Shown: positions 19,220 to 29,053, counted from the stretch's first letter. The stretch: 64,000 nt of DNA from Mycolicibacter minnesotensis (GCF_010731755.1 NZ_AP022589.1:3286001-3350000), one strand, 5' to 3'. Numbers and translations: made by a program. Notes: generated from the letters alone by a model not told the origin.

Positions 19220-20062
19220 ATGAGCGTCGTCGTCGTCACCGACTCGTCGGCGTGCCTTCCCGCCGAGCTGCGTGACCAGTGGGCCGTTCGCACAGTTCCG
19301 CTGCACATCCTGCTCGACGGAGCCGACCTGCGTGACGGTCTCGACGACGTTCCCGAGGACATTTATGCGCGTGAGCGCGTCACCACCGCCGGTGCAGGCC
19401 CGGAGGAATTGGCTGCGGCCTACCGGAATGCGCTCGCCGACAGTGCCGGCGCCGGAGTAGTGGCAGTGCACATCTCCTCGGCACTGTCCGGGACCTTCGG
19501 CACCGCCCAGCAGGCCGCCATCCAATTCGGTCCTGGGGTGCGGGTGATCGATTCGAGATCGGCGGCGATGGGCACGGGTTTCGCGGCATTGGCCGCTGCC
19601 CGGGCCGCTGCCGCAGGCGCCGATCTAGCCGGCGTGGCCGCCGCGGCGGACGCGGCGGTGCAACGGGGCCACGCCTACATGGTGGTGCAACGGTTGGACA
19701 ATCTGCGGCGCAGCGGCCGGATCGGCAGCGCGGCGGCCTGGTTGGGGACTGCACTGTCGCTGAAGCCGCTGCTTGCGGTCGAAGACGGCAAGCTCGTTCT
19801 GACGCAGCGCATCCGCACTGTCGGCAAAGCGGTGACCGCGATGATCGACCGGGTATGCGATGTGGTCGGGGATAGATCGGCTGCGCTGGCGGTGCATCAC
19901 GTGGCCAATCCGCAGGGAGCCCACGACCTCGCGGATGCCTTGGCGCAGCGTTTGCCGGCCTGTGAGCCGGCAGTCATCACCGGCCTGTGCCCCACGCTGG
20001 CCCTGCATGTGGGCGCCGGTGCGGTCGCGGTGTGCGTCGATGTCGATCCGGTGCGGGACTGA
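19220..20062 (+). CDS. DegV family fatty-acid-binding protein
   Basis: A 280-residue DegV protein, the fold that binds a fatty acid and presents it to fatty acid kinase. The N-terminus VVVTDSSACLP, the ISSALSGTFGTAQ ligand segment and the LDNLRRSGRIG motif are characteristic. The start at the ATG at 19220 fits the DegV N-terminus; it follows octT by 7 bp. No fatty acid kinase (fakA) is in the window. Its place beside octT in an acyl-transfer operon is suggestive but unproven. Confidence 0.88.
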   Translation: MSVVVVTDSSACLPAELRDQWAVRTVPLHILLDGADLRDGLDDVPEDIYARERVTTAGAGPEELAAAYRNALADSAGAGVVAVHISSALSGTFGTAQQAAIQFGPGVRVIDSRSAAMGTGFAALAAARAAAAGADLAGVAAAADAAVQRGHAYMVVQRLDNLRRSGRIGSAAAWLGTALSLKPLLAVEDGKLVLTQRIRTVGKAVTAMIDRVCDVVGDRSAALAVHHVANPQGAHDLADALAQRLPACEPAVITGLCPTLALHVGAGAVAVCVDVDPVRD

Positions 20063-20164
20063 ATGCGTGGCACTGTGCTGCGCAGCCCCGAATGCAGACT
20101 CGATGTAGGGCTGTGGCACCTCGAGTTCAGCACCAACCGCAGGACTTCAGTAGCATTGCCGCTG

Positions 20165-20752
20165 ATGCACGCTCTGGGAAATATCGTCCGATTCGGTGCA
20201 GTGGTCATCGTGGCAGCGCTGGCGCTGTCCGGCTGCAGCAGTAATGGCAGGCCGGGCTCGTCGTCGGAGGAGTCGGCCGCTCCCGAGACGTCGTGGACAC
20301 GCCCCGACGCGCCACCGGACCCGCTCACTTTGCTTCGCGCTGGTGACCTCGCCGTTTCGCAGGTCCCCGAGAGCGTGTTGACCTTCATCGAGAGCCAGAC
20401 CAGCGACGCCGGTACCTGGAAAGCCAGGGTGGTCACGCCGGACGGTACCGAACATCAGCTCAAGATCGCCTCCGATGGAGTGACGGTGCTGGTCGGTCCT
20501 GACACGACCGAGGACAACGACGCGGACAAGGCCAAGCGCCGCGCCAACGTGGACGGCACCCACTTGGACTACCGCGGCGCCGTGGACCGAGTACTGCGTG
20601 CAGTGCCCGACTGTTCGATCACCGAGTTGAGCCTGCTCGATATGAACGGCACCGTTGTCTGGGAAGCCGACGTATGGGACGCCGAATTGGCCGAGCGAGA
20701 ACTCACGTTGGACGCGGCGACGGGCAACGTCACCGGCAATCGTCAGGTCTGA
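20165..20752 (+). CDS. PepSY-domain lipoprotein
   Basis: A 195-residue exported lipoprotein. The signal peptide FGAVVIVAALALSGC ends in a lipobox with the lipidated cysteine near residue 22, followed by a low-complexity Ser/Glu/Pro linker. The rest resembles a tandem PepSY module (AVDRVLRAVPDCSITELSLLDMNG then VVWEADVWD). PepSY proteins bind or inhibit envelope proteases, or sense metals; the role here is not known. The ATG at 20165 is the start that leaves a normal signal peptide; an upstream start would add a non-hydrophobic leader. It overlaps the convergent dehydrogenase gene by 10 bp. Confidence 0.8.
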   Translation: MHALGNIVRFGAVVIVAALALSGCSSNGRPGSSSEESAAPETSWTRPDAPPDPLTLLRAGDLAVSQVPESVLTFIESQTSDAGTWKARVVTPDGTEHQLKIASDGVTVLVGPDTTEDNDADKAKRRANVDGTHLDYRGAVDRVLRAVPDCSITELSLLDMNGTVVWEADVWDAELAERELTLDAATGNVTGNRQV

Positions 20753-21804
20753 CTCGCGCCGGCGCGTCCGGTGACCGGCGGCAGGTCTGCCAGGGTGACG
20801 ATGCCCGGTTCGGCCGCGACCACCGACGGGACGGCGTTGGTCACCGGCATGGCCGTGTAGATAGAGCCCAATCCGTTGAAGTTCGGTTCGCTCCAGTCCT
20901 TCGGCGGAAGACAGTTGATCACGGTGCGCATGTTCGGCAGCCCGAACACCTGAATGACGTGGCCGTGCGCCACGGGCTTGGGCGGTGTGACCTGATTACC
21001 CATGATCCAGTTGAAGCCGACGCTGACCACATTGCGGTCGCCCACCCAGCCCCGGTGGTAGCCGAAGACGCTGCCCACAGTGCCGGCCGGGATCTTCATG
21101 AAGCCTAGATCGCTGTCACCGCTCGCGGCGGTGAACTGCACGTCGAAGGTGATGCGATCCAATTGTGCGCCGATCGCATCGGCCATCATCGCCGCCGACT
21201 CGGCGAACACCTCGCTTTCGAGGCGGACGCTTTCGGCCAGCCCGGGGGTTTCGGGGTCCTGAGCGAAACCCATGGCCGCCATGGTGGCTGCCGACTCATA
21301 CGTCGAGCAGTCCACCGATTCGGTGATCCGGATCTCGTCGACTCGCTCGCACGCCCCGGACAGCACCATGCCGACCATGTTGGTCAGACCCGGGTGCGCG
21401 CCACTGCCGAACATGGTGGAATTCCCGGCCCGGCAGGCGTCCTCGATACGTTTGCGGTCCTGCGCGCTCTGTTTGCCGCCGGTGATCCAGGCTGCGGTTG
21501 AGCACACGTTCACACCCGACTCCAGCAACCGGACCAATTCGTCGATGCTCGGCCACAGCGGGTTGTAGCAACAGGCGTCGGGGCGCAGTGCGATCAGAGC
21601 CTCGATGTCGTCGGTGGCGGTGATACCGGTGGGCTCCGGCCATCCCGCCAGCTCGGCGGCGTCCACACCGATCTTGTCCTTGCCGTGGGCGTAGACACCG
21701 ACCAGCTCCATATCGGGCCTACCGATGATGGCGTGCAGCGAGCGTTGCCCGATATTTCCGGTGGTCCATTGGATGACGCGAAGTGGGCGGTCGGAAGTGG
21801 GCAT
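20743..21804 (-). CDS. DapB-like NAD(P)H-dependent dehydrogenase
   Basis: A 353-residue protein with an N-terminal Rossmann motif (VIQWTTGNIGQRSLHAI) and the architecture of the dihydrodipicolinate reductase-like family common in mycobacteria, some members of which are amine or diaminopentanoate dehydrogenases. It is not the lysine-pathway DapB, being about 100 residues longer. GAGGAG precedes two adjacent ATGs; the second (21804) has the better spacing. Divergent from eis, with 98 bp between starts. The substrate is unknown. Confidence 0.75.
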   Translation of the reverse strand: MPTSDRPLRVIQWTTGNIGQRSLHAIIGRPDMELVGVYAHGKDKIGVDAAELAGWPEPTGITATDDIEALIALRPDACCYNPLWPSIDELVRLLESGVNVCSTAAWITGGKQSAQDRKRIEDACRAGNSTMFGSGAHPGLTNMVGMVLSGACERVDEIRITESVDCSTYESAATMAAMGFAQDPETPGLAESVRLESEVFAESAAMMADAIGAQLDRITFDVQFTAASGDSDLGFMKIPAGTVGSVFGYHRGWVGDRNVVSVGFNWIMGNQVTPPKPVAHGHVIQVFGLPNMRTVINCLPPKDWSEPNFNGLGSIYTAMPVTNAVPSVVAAEPGIVTLADLPPVTGRAGASQT

Positions 21805-21902
21805 CATGCTCCTCGGTGATGGGCGTACCCACATTATTGGGGTGCGGTCCACGAGCGTTTATGGCAGCCTCGATCGGCGTGACCGGCACCGTATCCCCAC
21901 CA

Positions 21903-23096
21903 ATGACCCTGCGGACCGCCACCGATGGCGATTGGGCTGCGATGGCAGTGCTGGGCGCCGTCGGCTTCGGTGAGGACTGGGACGCCGAATCGATGGCCGC
22001 CTGGCGAACGCTGAGCGCCCCGGACAGGTCCCTGGTGGTCTGCGACGGCGACACCGTCGTCGGCATGTCGGGCTATCTCGATATGGAGCTGACCGTGCCC
22101 GGCGGTGCGGTGCTTCCGGCGGCTGGGATCAGCTACGTCGTGGTGGCACCCACCCACCGGCGCTGTGGCGTCCTGCGAATGATGTATGACGAATTACACC
22201 GGCGCATAGCTGATTCGGGCTATCCAATTGCGGCGTTGACTGCCAGCGAGGGCGGCATCTACGCCCGGTTCGGCTATGGCCCCGCGACTATCGATCAGCA
22301 ACTCACCATCGACCGGCGGTTCGCCCAGCTGCACCCCGACGCACCCGACCCCGGCGGGGTACGGCTGGTGAAGGCCGCCGACAGCGGCGCCGAGTTCGCG
22401 GCCATCTACCAGCGATGGCGCCGGCGAGTCCCGGGTGGATTGGCTCGCCCTCAGGCGCTCTGGGATGACCTGCTCGCCGATCGGGAGAACACCCGAGAAG
22501 GCGGCACCGAATGGTTCGCGATGCTGCACGCCGACGGCTATGTGCTCTACCGCGCACACGGTGAGCATCCAAAAACGGTGCGAGTCGGTGAATTCCGCGC
22601 GGTCACACCTGCCGCCCATGCCGCGCTGTGGCGAGCGCTGCTCGGCCTGGATCTGATGGGCAATCTCGTCATCGAGACCTCACCCGACGACCCGATGCCG
22701 TACCTGCTGACCGACACCCGGTTGGCCACCACGACGGGGCGGACAGACGCACTGTGGCTGCGGATGATGAACATCCCCGCGGTGCTGAAGGCTCGCCGCT
22801 ACAGCTCGGAATCAGCTGAGTTAGCCGTCGTCATGGCGGTGCATGACGGATTCCGCGGCGACGGTGGACGATTCGCCCTGACCATCAGCGAGGGAGTCGC
22901 CGACTGCGTGCCGACCCAGGCCGAGGCCGAGGTGGAGCTTGGCCTCGACGTCCTAAGCAGTCTGTACCTGGGTGCGCACCGGGCTTCGGCGCTGGCCGCG
23001 GCAGGCAGACTGCGCTGTCGGGACGACGCCCTGGTCCGTCGATTGGACGCCGCGTTTGTCACCGATGTGGGCGCCCAGATCGGCTACCACTTCTGA
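21903..23096 (+). CDS. eis: Eis-type GNAT N-acetyltransferase
   Basis: A 397-residue protein matching Eis along its length: a first GNAT domain with the acetyl-CoA loop VVVAPTHRRCGVLRMMYDELHRR, a second GNAT-like region, and a C-terminal sterol-carrier-like fold ending in the terminal carboxylate (IGYHF). Eis is a hexameric enzyme that acetylates aminoglycosides at several amines and host or bacterial protein lysines. The ATG at 21903 gives the Eis N-terminus; no good ribosome-binding site is seen, so a start at 21861 is possible. In M. tuberculosis eis sits between degV and comEA; here other genes are inserted on both sides. Confidence 0.9.
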   Translation: MTLRTATDGDWAAMAVLGAVGFGEDWDAESMAAWRTLSAPDRSLVVCDGDTVVGMSGYLDMELTVPGGAVLPAAGISYVVVAPTHRRCGVLRMMYDELHRRIADSGYPIAALTASEGGIYARFGYGPATIDQQLTIDRRFAQLHPDAPDPGGVRLVKAADSGAEFAAIYQRWRRRVPGGLARPQALWDDLLADRENTREGGTEWFAMLHADGYVLYRAHGEHPKTVRVGEFRAVTPAAHAALWRALLGLDLMGNLVIETSPDDPMPYLLTDTRLATTTGRTDALWLRMMNIPAVLKARRYSSESAELAVVMAVHDGFRGDGGRFALTISEGVADCVPTQAEAEVELGLDVLSSLYLGAHRASALAAAGRLRCRDDALVRRLDAAFVTDVGAQIGYHF

Positions 23097-23099
23097 GGG

Positions 23100-24209
23100 C
23101 TACAGCTTGGCCAGGCCGTAGCCGCCCACGTTGTCGATCAAGACGTGCAGCTGATCCTGCGATGAACCCAGGGTGTGCTCGATCGCGGTGAGCCGGGCCG
23201 CAAAGTGGCCGACCGGGTATTCCCAAGTCACGCCGATCCCGCCGTGCAGCTGGATGGCCTCCTGAGCGATGTGCCGCCCGGACCGGCCGACCTGCAGCTT
23301 GGCGCGCGCCGCGATCACCGGGTCGTAGTTGTCGTCGGCGAGCGACATCGCCGCGTACATGCTCATGCTGCGCGCAAGCTCCAGGGACACGTACATGTCG
23401 GCGGCCCGCTGCGTCAGGGTCTGGAACGTGTTGAGCGTGACCCCGAACTGCTTGCGTGTCTTGAGGTAATCGGTGGTCAAGCGCAAAGACTCTTCCATGG
23501 CCCCCACCGCCTCGGCGCACAGTGCCGAGGAGATACGGATGAGCGCGCGTTCGATTGCTGCTGTGGCGTCGGTCGGCTCGCCAAGCGCGGTGGCCGGGGT
23601 GTCGGCGAGGTCGATCTGGGCGCCGCGCTGACCGTCGAACGTCCGGTAGCCATGGCGGGTCAGGCCGTCGGCGCTGCCGTCGACCAGGAACAGGCCCGTC
23701 CCGCCGTCCGGCAACGCGGCGCTGACCACCAGCGTGTCGGCGCGATCTCCGGTCAGGACGGGGTTCTTGCGTCCGCTCAGCCGCCACGAGTCGCCCTGCG
23801 CGACGGCCGTTGTGGCCACCGTCCCTGTTGTACCGCGCATCCCGGGCTCGGTGTGCGCGAAGGCCAGCACATGCTCGCCCTCGGTTACGGAGTCAAGCAG
23901 TGCACGCTGCTGCGCGTCACCGCGCTCGACGATCAGCGCGCCCGGTCCGAGTGCTCCGTGCACGACGGGTTCCGGGGCCAGCCGGCGACCGAGCTCGGTG
24001 AGCACCACCATGATCTCCAGCGGGCCCGACTCCTCCGGGTCGAAACCCAGACCGAGAATGCCTACCTCTGCCAGCTGATTCCATACCTCGGGGTTGAATC
24101 CGGGTTCGGTCTCGATGACCTTGTTGCGAGTCTCGGTGTCGTAGCCCGACAACATCGAACGTGTGGTGTCACGCAGCAGAACCTGCTCGTCGCTGAGTTG
24201 AAAGTCCAT
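23100..24209 (-). CDS. Acyl-CoA dehydrogenase, partner subunit
   Basis: A 369-residue acyl-CoA dehydrogenase-fold protein starting MDFQLSDEQ. AGGAGG lies about 10 bp upstream of this ATG, while the ATG at 24218 would be only 1 bp from it. It carries the C-terminal IQLHGGIGVTWEY flavin-binding block. It lacks the usual catalytic glutamate segment (YGGSNE) found in the upstream gene, so it is probably the second subunit of an alpha2beta2 enzyme, as in mycobacterial cholesterol side-chain FadE pairs. Stop-to-start distance from the upstream gene is 14 bp. The substrate (steroid side chain or branched acyl-CoA) is not determinable. Confidence 0.88.
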   Translation of the reverse strand: MDFQLSDEQVLLRDTTRSMLSGYDTETRNKVIETEPGFNPEVWNQLAEVGILGLGFDPEESGPLEIMVVLTELGRRLAPEPVVHGALGPGALIVERGDAQQRALLDSVTEGEHVLAFAHTEPGMRGTTGTVATTAVAQGDSWRLSGRKNPVLTGDRADTLVVSAALPDGGTGLFLVDGSADGLTRHGYRTFDGQRGAQIDLADTPATALGEPTDATAAIERALIRISSALCAEAVGAMEESLRLTTDYLKTRKQFGVTLNTFQTLTQRAADMYVSLELARSMSMYAAMSLADDNYDPVIAARAKLQVGRSGRHIAQEAIQLHGGIGVTWEYPVGHFAARLTAIEHTLGSSQDQLHVLIDNVGGYGLAKL

Positions 24210-24223
24210 GGCCGTCATACCTC

Positions 24224-25384
24224 CTAAAGGCCGAGAATGGTCGACGCGATGATGGTGCGCTGAACCTCGTTGCTACCGCCGTAGATCGAGGTCTTGCGGT
24301 AGTTCAGGTACCTCGGTGCCGCATCCTGTGCCCAGGCGGGCGTGCCGATGCCGTCTCCTGCCTCGAACGGCAGCGCATCCGGGCCGGCCAGTTCCACGAA
24401 CAGCTCGGTGGCAGCCTGCTGCAGCTGACTGCCCCGCAGCTTGAGCACCGACGAGGCCGGGCTCGGCTTGCCGTCGGCGGAATCGCTGGATACGCGCATC
24501 TGGGTGAGCTCCAGCGCCAACAGATCGTTCTCGAGTTCGGCGACCCGCGCCGCGAACAGCGGATCGTCGAGTGCTCCCAGCGCCTTGGCGCGTTCCTTCA
24601 GTTCGGCCACGCGCACCTTGGTGTGAGTCACCCCGGCGATACCGGTCCGCTCATTGCCCAGCAGGAATTTCGCGTAGGTCCAGCCGTGGTTCTCCTCGCC
24701 GACCAGCTGGTCAGCGGGCACCCGCACGTCGGAGAAGAACACCTCATTGACTTCGTAGCCACCGTCGATCAGCTTGATCGGTCGCATGGTGACACCTGGA
24801 GTGTCGACCCGGAACAGTAGGAAGGAGATACCGGCCTGCTTCTTGGGTGCCTGCGGATCGGTGCGTACCAGGCAGAAGATCCAGTCGGCGTACTGGCCGA
24901 GCGTGGTCCAGGTCTTCTGGCCGTTGACGATGTAGCTGTCACCGTCGCGCACCGCCGTGGTGCGCAGGCCGGCCAGGTCGGAGCCGGCTTCGGGCTCGGA
25001 AAAGCCCTGGCACCACCAGATGTCCAGGTTGGCGGTGGCGGGCAGGAAGCGTTCCTTGATCGCCTGGGAACCGAATTCCGCGATCACCGGCCCGACCATC
25101 TTCGCGTTGAAGGTCAGCGGTTCGGGCACCGAGGCCAGGTTCATCTCGTCGTGCCAGATCTGGTGCTGGGTCGGCGTCCAGTCCTTGCCGCCCCACTCGA
25201 CCGGCCAGTTCGGTACCGCAAGCCCGTTGGCATTGAGGATCCGCTGGGTGGTGACGATGTCGTCGGGGAAGATCGAATGGCCGGCATGACTGCGTTCGCG
25301 GATGTCAGCGGGGATCTCGGTGGTGAAGAAGGTGCGCATTTCATCGCGGAATGCGGCCTCCTCCGTGGTCAATCCCAGTCTCAC
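24224..25384 (-). CDS. Acyl-CoA dehydrogenase, catalytic subunit
   Basis: A 386-residue FadE-type flavoprotein. It contains WWCQGFSEPEAGSDLAGL (FAD/substrate loop), NGQKTWTT, and the C-terminal KTSIYGGSNEVQRTII with the catalytic glutamate. It is first in a two-gene operon with a partner acyl-CoA dehydrogenase, the arrangement of heterotetrameric mycobacterial enzymes that oxidise steroid side-chain or other bulky acyl-CoAs. The 258 bp upstream to comEA is free of genes. No KstR-type TnnAACnnGTTnnA site was found upstream by eye. Confidence 0.9.
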   Translation of the reverse strand: MRLGLTTEEAAFRDEMRTFFTTEIPADIRERSHAGHSIFPDDIVTTQRILNANGLAVPNWPVEWGGKDWTPTQHQIWHDEMNLASVPEPLTFNAKMVGPVIAEFGSQAIKERFLPATANLDIWWCQGFSEPEAGSDLAGLRTTAVRDGDSYIVNGQKTWTTLGQYADWIFCLVRTDPQAPKKQAGISFLLFRVDTPGVTMRPIKLIDGGYEVNEVFFSDVRVPADQLVGEENHGWTYAKFLLGNERTGIAGVTHTKVRVAELKERAKALGALDDPLFAARVAELENDLLALELTQMRVSSDSADGKPSPASSVLKLRGSQLQQAATELFVELAGPDALPFEAGDGIGTPAWAQDAAPRYLNYRKTSIYGGSNEVQRTIIASTILGL

Positions 25385-25642
25385 GTCGACCTCCCGGTTG
25401 GTTGGGTGAAATCACGGTTGGTATGCACCCTAATCGGCTCTCCCGTGGCGCTGTGGGGGAGGGCTTAGCGTGGGTGTTTGCAGTCAGGGTGGGCTCAGAC
25501 GGCGATGTCGGACGCGACAGCTAAGGCGTGGCTGAGCCTCCTGCCGCAGGTGGTTGCACACAGTCCCCCGTTGATCCACAGACCCTTCTGGATCGTGCGC
25601 TGGACGAGCCGCTCGGACGGTCCCAGCACCTACCGTCGGCAC
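25385..25642. other. Divergent intergenic region, acyl-CoA dehydrogenase operon / comEA
   Basis: Must carry promoters in both directions. I see no convincing RNA gene, palindrome or conserved operator in it, and no short ORF with a good ribosome-binding site. Confidence 0.5.
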
Positions 25643-26497
25643 ATGGCAACAGAACTACCTGGTGAGCGGCTGCAGCGTCGACTCGGCCTGCTGCCGGAAC
25701 CCGAGCACGGCGAAGACCCCGCGCAAGCAGATACCGAAGCCGATCCGAATTCGTTGCTGCCCCGCTGGCTGCCCGACGGCACAGCCGATGCAGGCTGGCT
25801 GGCCGCAGTGCGGGCCGATCCGGGCCGGGCCGGGGCGTTGGCCCTGGCGCTCATTGCCGCGGTGGCGGTGCTCGTCACCGTGTTCACCGTGCTGCGCGAT
25901 CAGCCTGCGCCGGTGACCAGCGCCAAGCTGCCGCCGGTAGAGATGGTTGCGACCGCCAGCCCGCGCACCGACGACGCCGCTGACGTCTCCGCGGCGGCGC
26001 CGGCAGAGCAGGTCGTGGTCAGCGTGGTCGGGCTGGTGCACAAGCCTGGGCTGGCGACACTGTCGCCCGGCTCACGCATCGCCGATGCACTGACGGCGGC
26101 CGGCGGGGCCCTCGACGGCGCGGACACCATCGGCCTGAATCTGGCCCGGCCCGTGACCGACGGTGAACAGATCGTGGTCGGCCTGGCACCGCCGACTGGG
26201 CTGCCGGTGCTGGGCAGTTCGGTAGGGGCAGGGGCGCCGACCCCAGAAGCGCCCCGCACCAGCACCGCCCCCGCCGGTCCTGAGCCCCCATCTGGTGAAC
26301 GACATGAGCCGGTCAACCTCAACACCGCGACAGTGGAGCAGCTCGACGCCCTGCCCGGGGTGGGGCCGGTGACCGCGGCGGCGATCGTGGCCTGGCGCGA
26401 CAGTCATGGGAAGTTCACTCGGGTTGATCAGCTTGGCGACGTCGACGGGATCGGCCCGGCGCGGCTGGACAAGCTACGCGCCCTGGTCCGTGTCTAG
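25643..26497 (+). CDS. comEA: ComEA-like helix-hairpin-helix DNA-binding membrane protein
   Basis: A 284-residue protein with a cytosolic N-terminus of about 75 residues, one TM helix (ALALALIAAVAVLVTVFTVL), an extracytoplasmic SLBB-like domain (VVSVVGLVHKPGLATLSPGSRIADAL), a Pro/Ala linker and a C-terminal helix-hairpin-helix module (NLNTATVEQLDALPGVGPVTAAAIVAWR). In competent bacteria ComEA binds incoming double-stranded DNA. The ATG at 25643 is chosen because upstream translation reads intergenic sequence. Followed 2 bp later by comEC; matches Rv2415c. Confidence 0.9.
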   Translation: MATELPGERLQRRLGLLPEPEHGEDPAQADTEADPNSLLPRWLPDGTADAGWLAAVRADPGRAGALALALIAAVAVLVTVFTVLRDQPAPVTSAKLPPVEMVATASPRTDDAADVSAAAPAEQVVVSVVGLVHKPGLATLSPGSRIADALTAAGGALDGADTIGLNLARPVTDGEQIVVGLAPPTGLPVLGSSVGAGAPTPEAPRTSTAPAGPEPPSGERHEPVNLNTATVEQLDALPGVGPVTAAAIVAWRDSHGKFTRVDQLGDVDGIGPARLDKLRALVRV

Positions 26498-26499
26498 GC

Positions 26500-28062
26500 G
26501 TGACGTCACCAGCTGCCGCGCCGGGGCAGGCGACCCGGCTCGATATTCGGCTGGTACCCGCGGCACTGGTCGGTTGGCTTGTCACCGCGGCCGGCATCCA
26601 ATGGCGGATGGGTGCCACGCTGGCGGTCCTGTGCGCAGTGCTGGGCGTTGGCGCTGTCGCGCTGTGCCGGTACGGCGGGCGGATCGGGCAACCCGGCTGG
26701 CGGCTGGCGGGTGCGGCGGCTGCCGCGGCGTCGGTGACTGGGGTGGGCTTCGGCTGGGCCGTTGCACTGCGTACCGCGGCAGTGGAGCAGCACCCGATCA
26801 CCGCGGTGTTCGGCATGACGGCGTCGGTGGCGGTCACCCCGACGGAGAGCCCGTTGCCGGCCGGATCCCGACGGGTGATGTTCCGTGCCAACCTGCGTCG
26901 CCTCGACGAGGCTGCTGCCACGGGCCGGGTGGTGGTGTTCGCCTCCGGCTCGGATTTCGGTGAGGTGATGGTCGGTCAGCCGATGGCGTTTCGCGCCCGA
27001 GTCTCCCGCCCGGCTCGCCGTGACCTTTCGGTGGCAGTGCTTACGGCCGGCGGGGCCGCGATGCGCGGGCCGCCCGGACCGGTGGCGCGGGCGGCGCATC
27101 GGGTCCGGAGCCGGTTCGCGGACGCTGCTGTGCGAGTACTCCCCGCCGAGCAGGCCCGAATGCTGCCCGCCCTGGTGTTGGGCGACACCTCGGCGATCAC
27201 CGCGTCCACGGGGCGAGACTTTCGCGCCGCGGGGCTCACACACCTGATGGCGGTGTCCGGCGCCAACGTGACGATCGTCTGTGGCGCGGTGTTGTTCTCC
27301 TCGCGGCTGATCGGTCCGCGGATGGCGGCAGTGCTGGCCGCCGTAACGCTGGTGGCGTTCGTGATCATCGTGCAGCCGACGGCCAGTGTGCTGCGGGCGG
27401 CGGTGATGGGCACGGTCGCACTGTTGGGTGTGCTGTCCGCGCGCAGCCGTCAGGCGGTGCCGAGCCTGGCTGCCAGTGTGCTGGTGCTGCTGGCCTTGGC
27501 CCCACACCTGGCTGTCGATATCGGGTTCGCGCTGTCAGTGGTGGCTACCGCGGCACTGGTACTTCTTGCTCCGGTGTGGACAGCGCGATTGGTGGCCCGT
27601 GGGTGGCCCCGGCCGTTGGCGGCCGCACTGTGTGTTGCGTGGGCTGCCAATCTGGTGACCGCGCCGCTGATCGCCGGCATCTCCGGGAGGCTAAGCCTGG
27701 TCAGCACCCTGGCCAACCTGGTGGTGGCGGCGCTGGTCGCACCGATCACGGTGCTGGGCAGCGCGGCGGCGGTGTTGTGCGCGTGGTGGCCGACGGGCGC
27801 GGAGCTGCTGATTCGGTTCACCGGACCAGAGCTGTGGTGGGTGTGCCACGTCGCGCAGTGGGCGGGGGCCGTTCCGGCCGCCACCGTGTCGGTACCTGCG
27901 GGCGGGGCCGGAGTCGCCGGGGTCGGCGTCGGTGCCGTCATGGTGGTGGTGGGCTGGCGGTGGCGCTGGTGCCGTCGGGTGCTGGCCTGCTCGGCACTGT
28001 GCCTGCTGGCGTGGTCTGCCACGCAGATGTTGACCGCGTGGGCGGGTGTCGGCGCATCGTGA
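26500..28062 (+). CDS. comEC: ComEC/Rec2-family membrane channel protein
   Basis: A 520-residue polytopic protein with an N-terminal membrane pair and OB-like segment, then the Competence domain with the diagnostic GLTHLMAVSGANVTIV motif, and about ten TM helices. ComEC is the channel for single-stranded DNA in transformation. As is usual in mycobacteria it lacks the C-terminal metallo-beta-lactamase domain found in longer homologues, ending after the last TM segments. GTG start 2 bp after comEA. Natural transformation is not established for most mycobacteria, so the biological role is open. Confidence 0.9.
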   Translation: MTSPAAAPGQATRLDIRLVPAALVGWLVTAAGIQWRMGATLAVLCAVLGVGAVALCRYGGRIGQPGWRLAGAAAAAASVTGVGFGWAVALRTAAVEQHPITAVFGMTASVAVTPTESPLPAGSRRVMFRANLRRLDEAAATGRVVVFASGSDFGEVMVGQPMAFRARVSRPARRDLSVAVLTAGGAAMRGPPGPVARAAHRVRSRFADAAVRVLPAEQARMLPALVLGDTSAITASTGRDFRAAGLTHLMAVSGANVTIVCGAVLFSSRLIGPRMAAVLAAVTLVAFVIIVQPTASVLRAAVMGTVALLGVLSARSRQAVPSLAASVLVLLALAPHLAVDIGFALSVVATAALVLLAPVWTARLVARGWPRPLAAALCVAWAANLVTAPLIAGISGRLSLVSTLANLVVAALVAPITVLGSAAAVLCAWWPTGAELLIRFTGPELWWVCHVAQWAGAVPAATVSVPAGGAGVAGVGVGAVMVVVGWRWRWCRRVLACSALCLLAWSATQMLTAWAGVGAS

Positions 28063-28074
28063 CACGATTGCCGG

Positions 28075-29037
28075 GTGGGCCAATCGGTTTCGCCGTTGCA
28101 TCTGATCCTCGGCGATGAGGAACTGCTGGTCGAGCGGGCTGTTGGCCAGTTGGTGGCCGGTGTGCGCGCGCAGGCCGGCAGCACTGACATCCCGGTCGAC
28201 CGGTTGCGGGCCGGTGAGGTCGAGGCGGGTGAACTCGCTGAGCTGCTCAGTCCGTCGCTGTTCGCCGACGAGCGGGTGGTTGTGCTTGAGGCTGCGGCCG
28301 AAGCGGGAAAAGAGGCTGTGGCGCTGATCGCCGCCACCGCCGAGGACGTGCCTTTGGGCACCGTGCTGGTGGTGGTGCACTCCGGCGCGGGACGGGCCAA
28401 GGCGCTGGCCGGACAGTTGCGCGAACTCGGCGCGCAGGTCCACGCCTGCGCCCGCATCACCAAAGCCTCGGAGCGGGCCGACTTCGTCCGGGCCGAGTTC
28501 CGCGCCCTCAAGGTCCGAGTCGACGACGCATGCGTGACGGCGCTGCTCGACGCCGTGGGCTCAGACATCCGTGAATTGGCGTCCGCGTGCTCGCAGTTGG
28601 TCGCTGACACCGGCGGAAACGTCGACGCGGTGGCGGTGCGCCGCTACCACAGCGGCAAAGCCGAGGTGAAGGGGTTCGACGTCGCCGATCGGGCCGTCGT
28701 GGGCGACGTCGCCGGTGCTACCGAGGCCCTGCGCTGGGCGATGATCCGGGGTGAGCCGCACGTAGTGCTGGCTGACGCGCTGGCCGAGGCGGTTCACACG
28801 ATTGCCCGGGTGCGGTCCAAGTCCGGAGATCCCTACCGGTTGGCCGGTGAATTGGGGATGCCACCCTGGCGGGTACAGAAGGCGCAGAAGCAGTGCCGGT
28901 ACTGGTCGCCGGAGTCTGTTGCGGCCGCGGTCCGGCTGGTGGCGGCCCTCAACGCCAACGTCAAAGGTGCGGCGGCCGACGCCGATTACGCCTTGGAGGC
29001 CGCGGTCCGCGGGGTCGCCGAGCTGGCCGCCCGCTGA
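28075..29037 (+). CDS. holA: DNA polymerase III subunit delta
   Basis: A 320-residue clamp-loader subunit. The N-terminus [16 protein letters not shown] and the [17 protein letters not shown] segment are typical of HolA. Delta opens the beta sliding clamp during replication. GTG start 12 bp after comEC, continuing the comEA-comEC-holA run (Rv2415c-Rv2413c order). A hairpin at 29054-29083 ends the unit. Confidence 0.92.
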   Translation: MGQSVSPLHLILGDEELLVERAVGQLVAGVRAQAGSTDIPVDRLRAGEVEAGELAELLSPSLFADERVVVLEAAAEAGKEAVALIAATAEDVPLGTVLVVVHSGAGRAKALAGQLRELGAQVHACARITKASERADFVRAEFRALKVRVDDACVTALLDAVGSDIRELASACSQLVADTGGNVDAVAVRRYHSGKAEVKGFDVADRAVVGDVAGATEALRWAMIRGEPHVVLADALAEAVHTIARVRSKSGDPYRLAGELGMPPWRVQKAQKQCRYWSPESVAAAVRLVAALNANVKGAAADADYALEAAVRGVAELAAR

Positions 29038-29053
29038 TCGCGGGCAACACAAA

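Noticed and set aside
26506..27507. Minus-strand frame opposite comEC
   Set aside because: Low-complexity His/Arg/Gln product, no start context, and contradicts the well-supported comEC frame.
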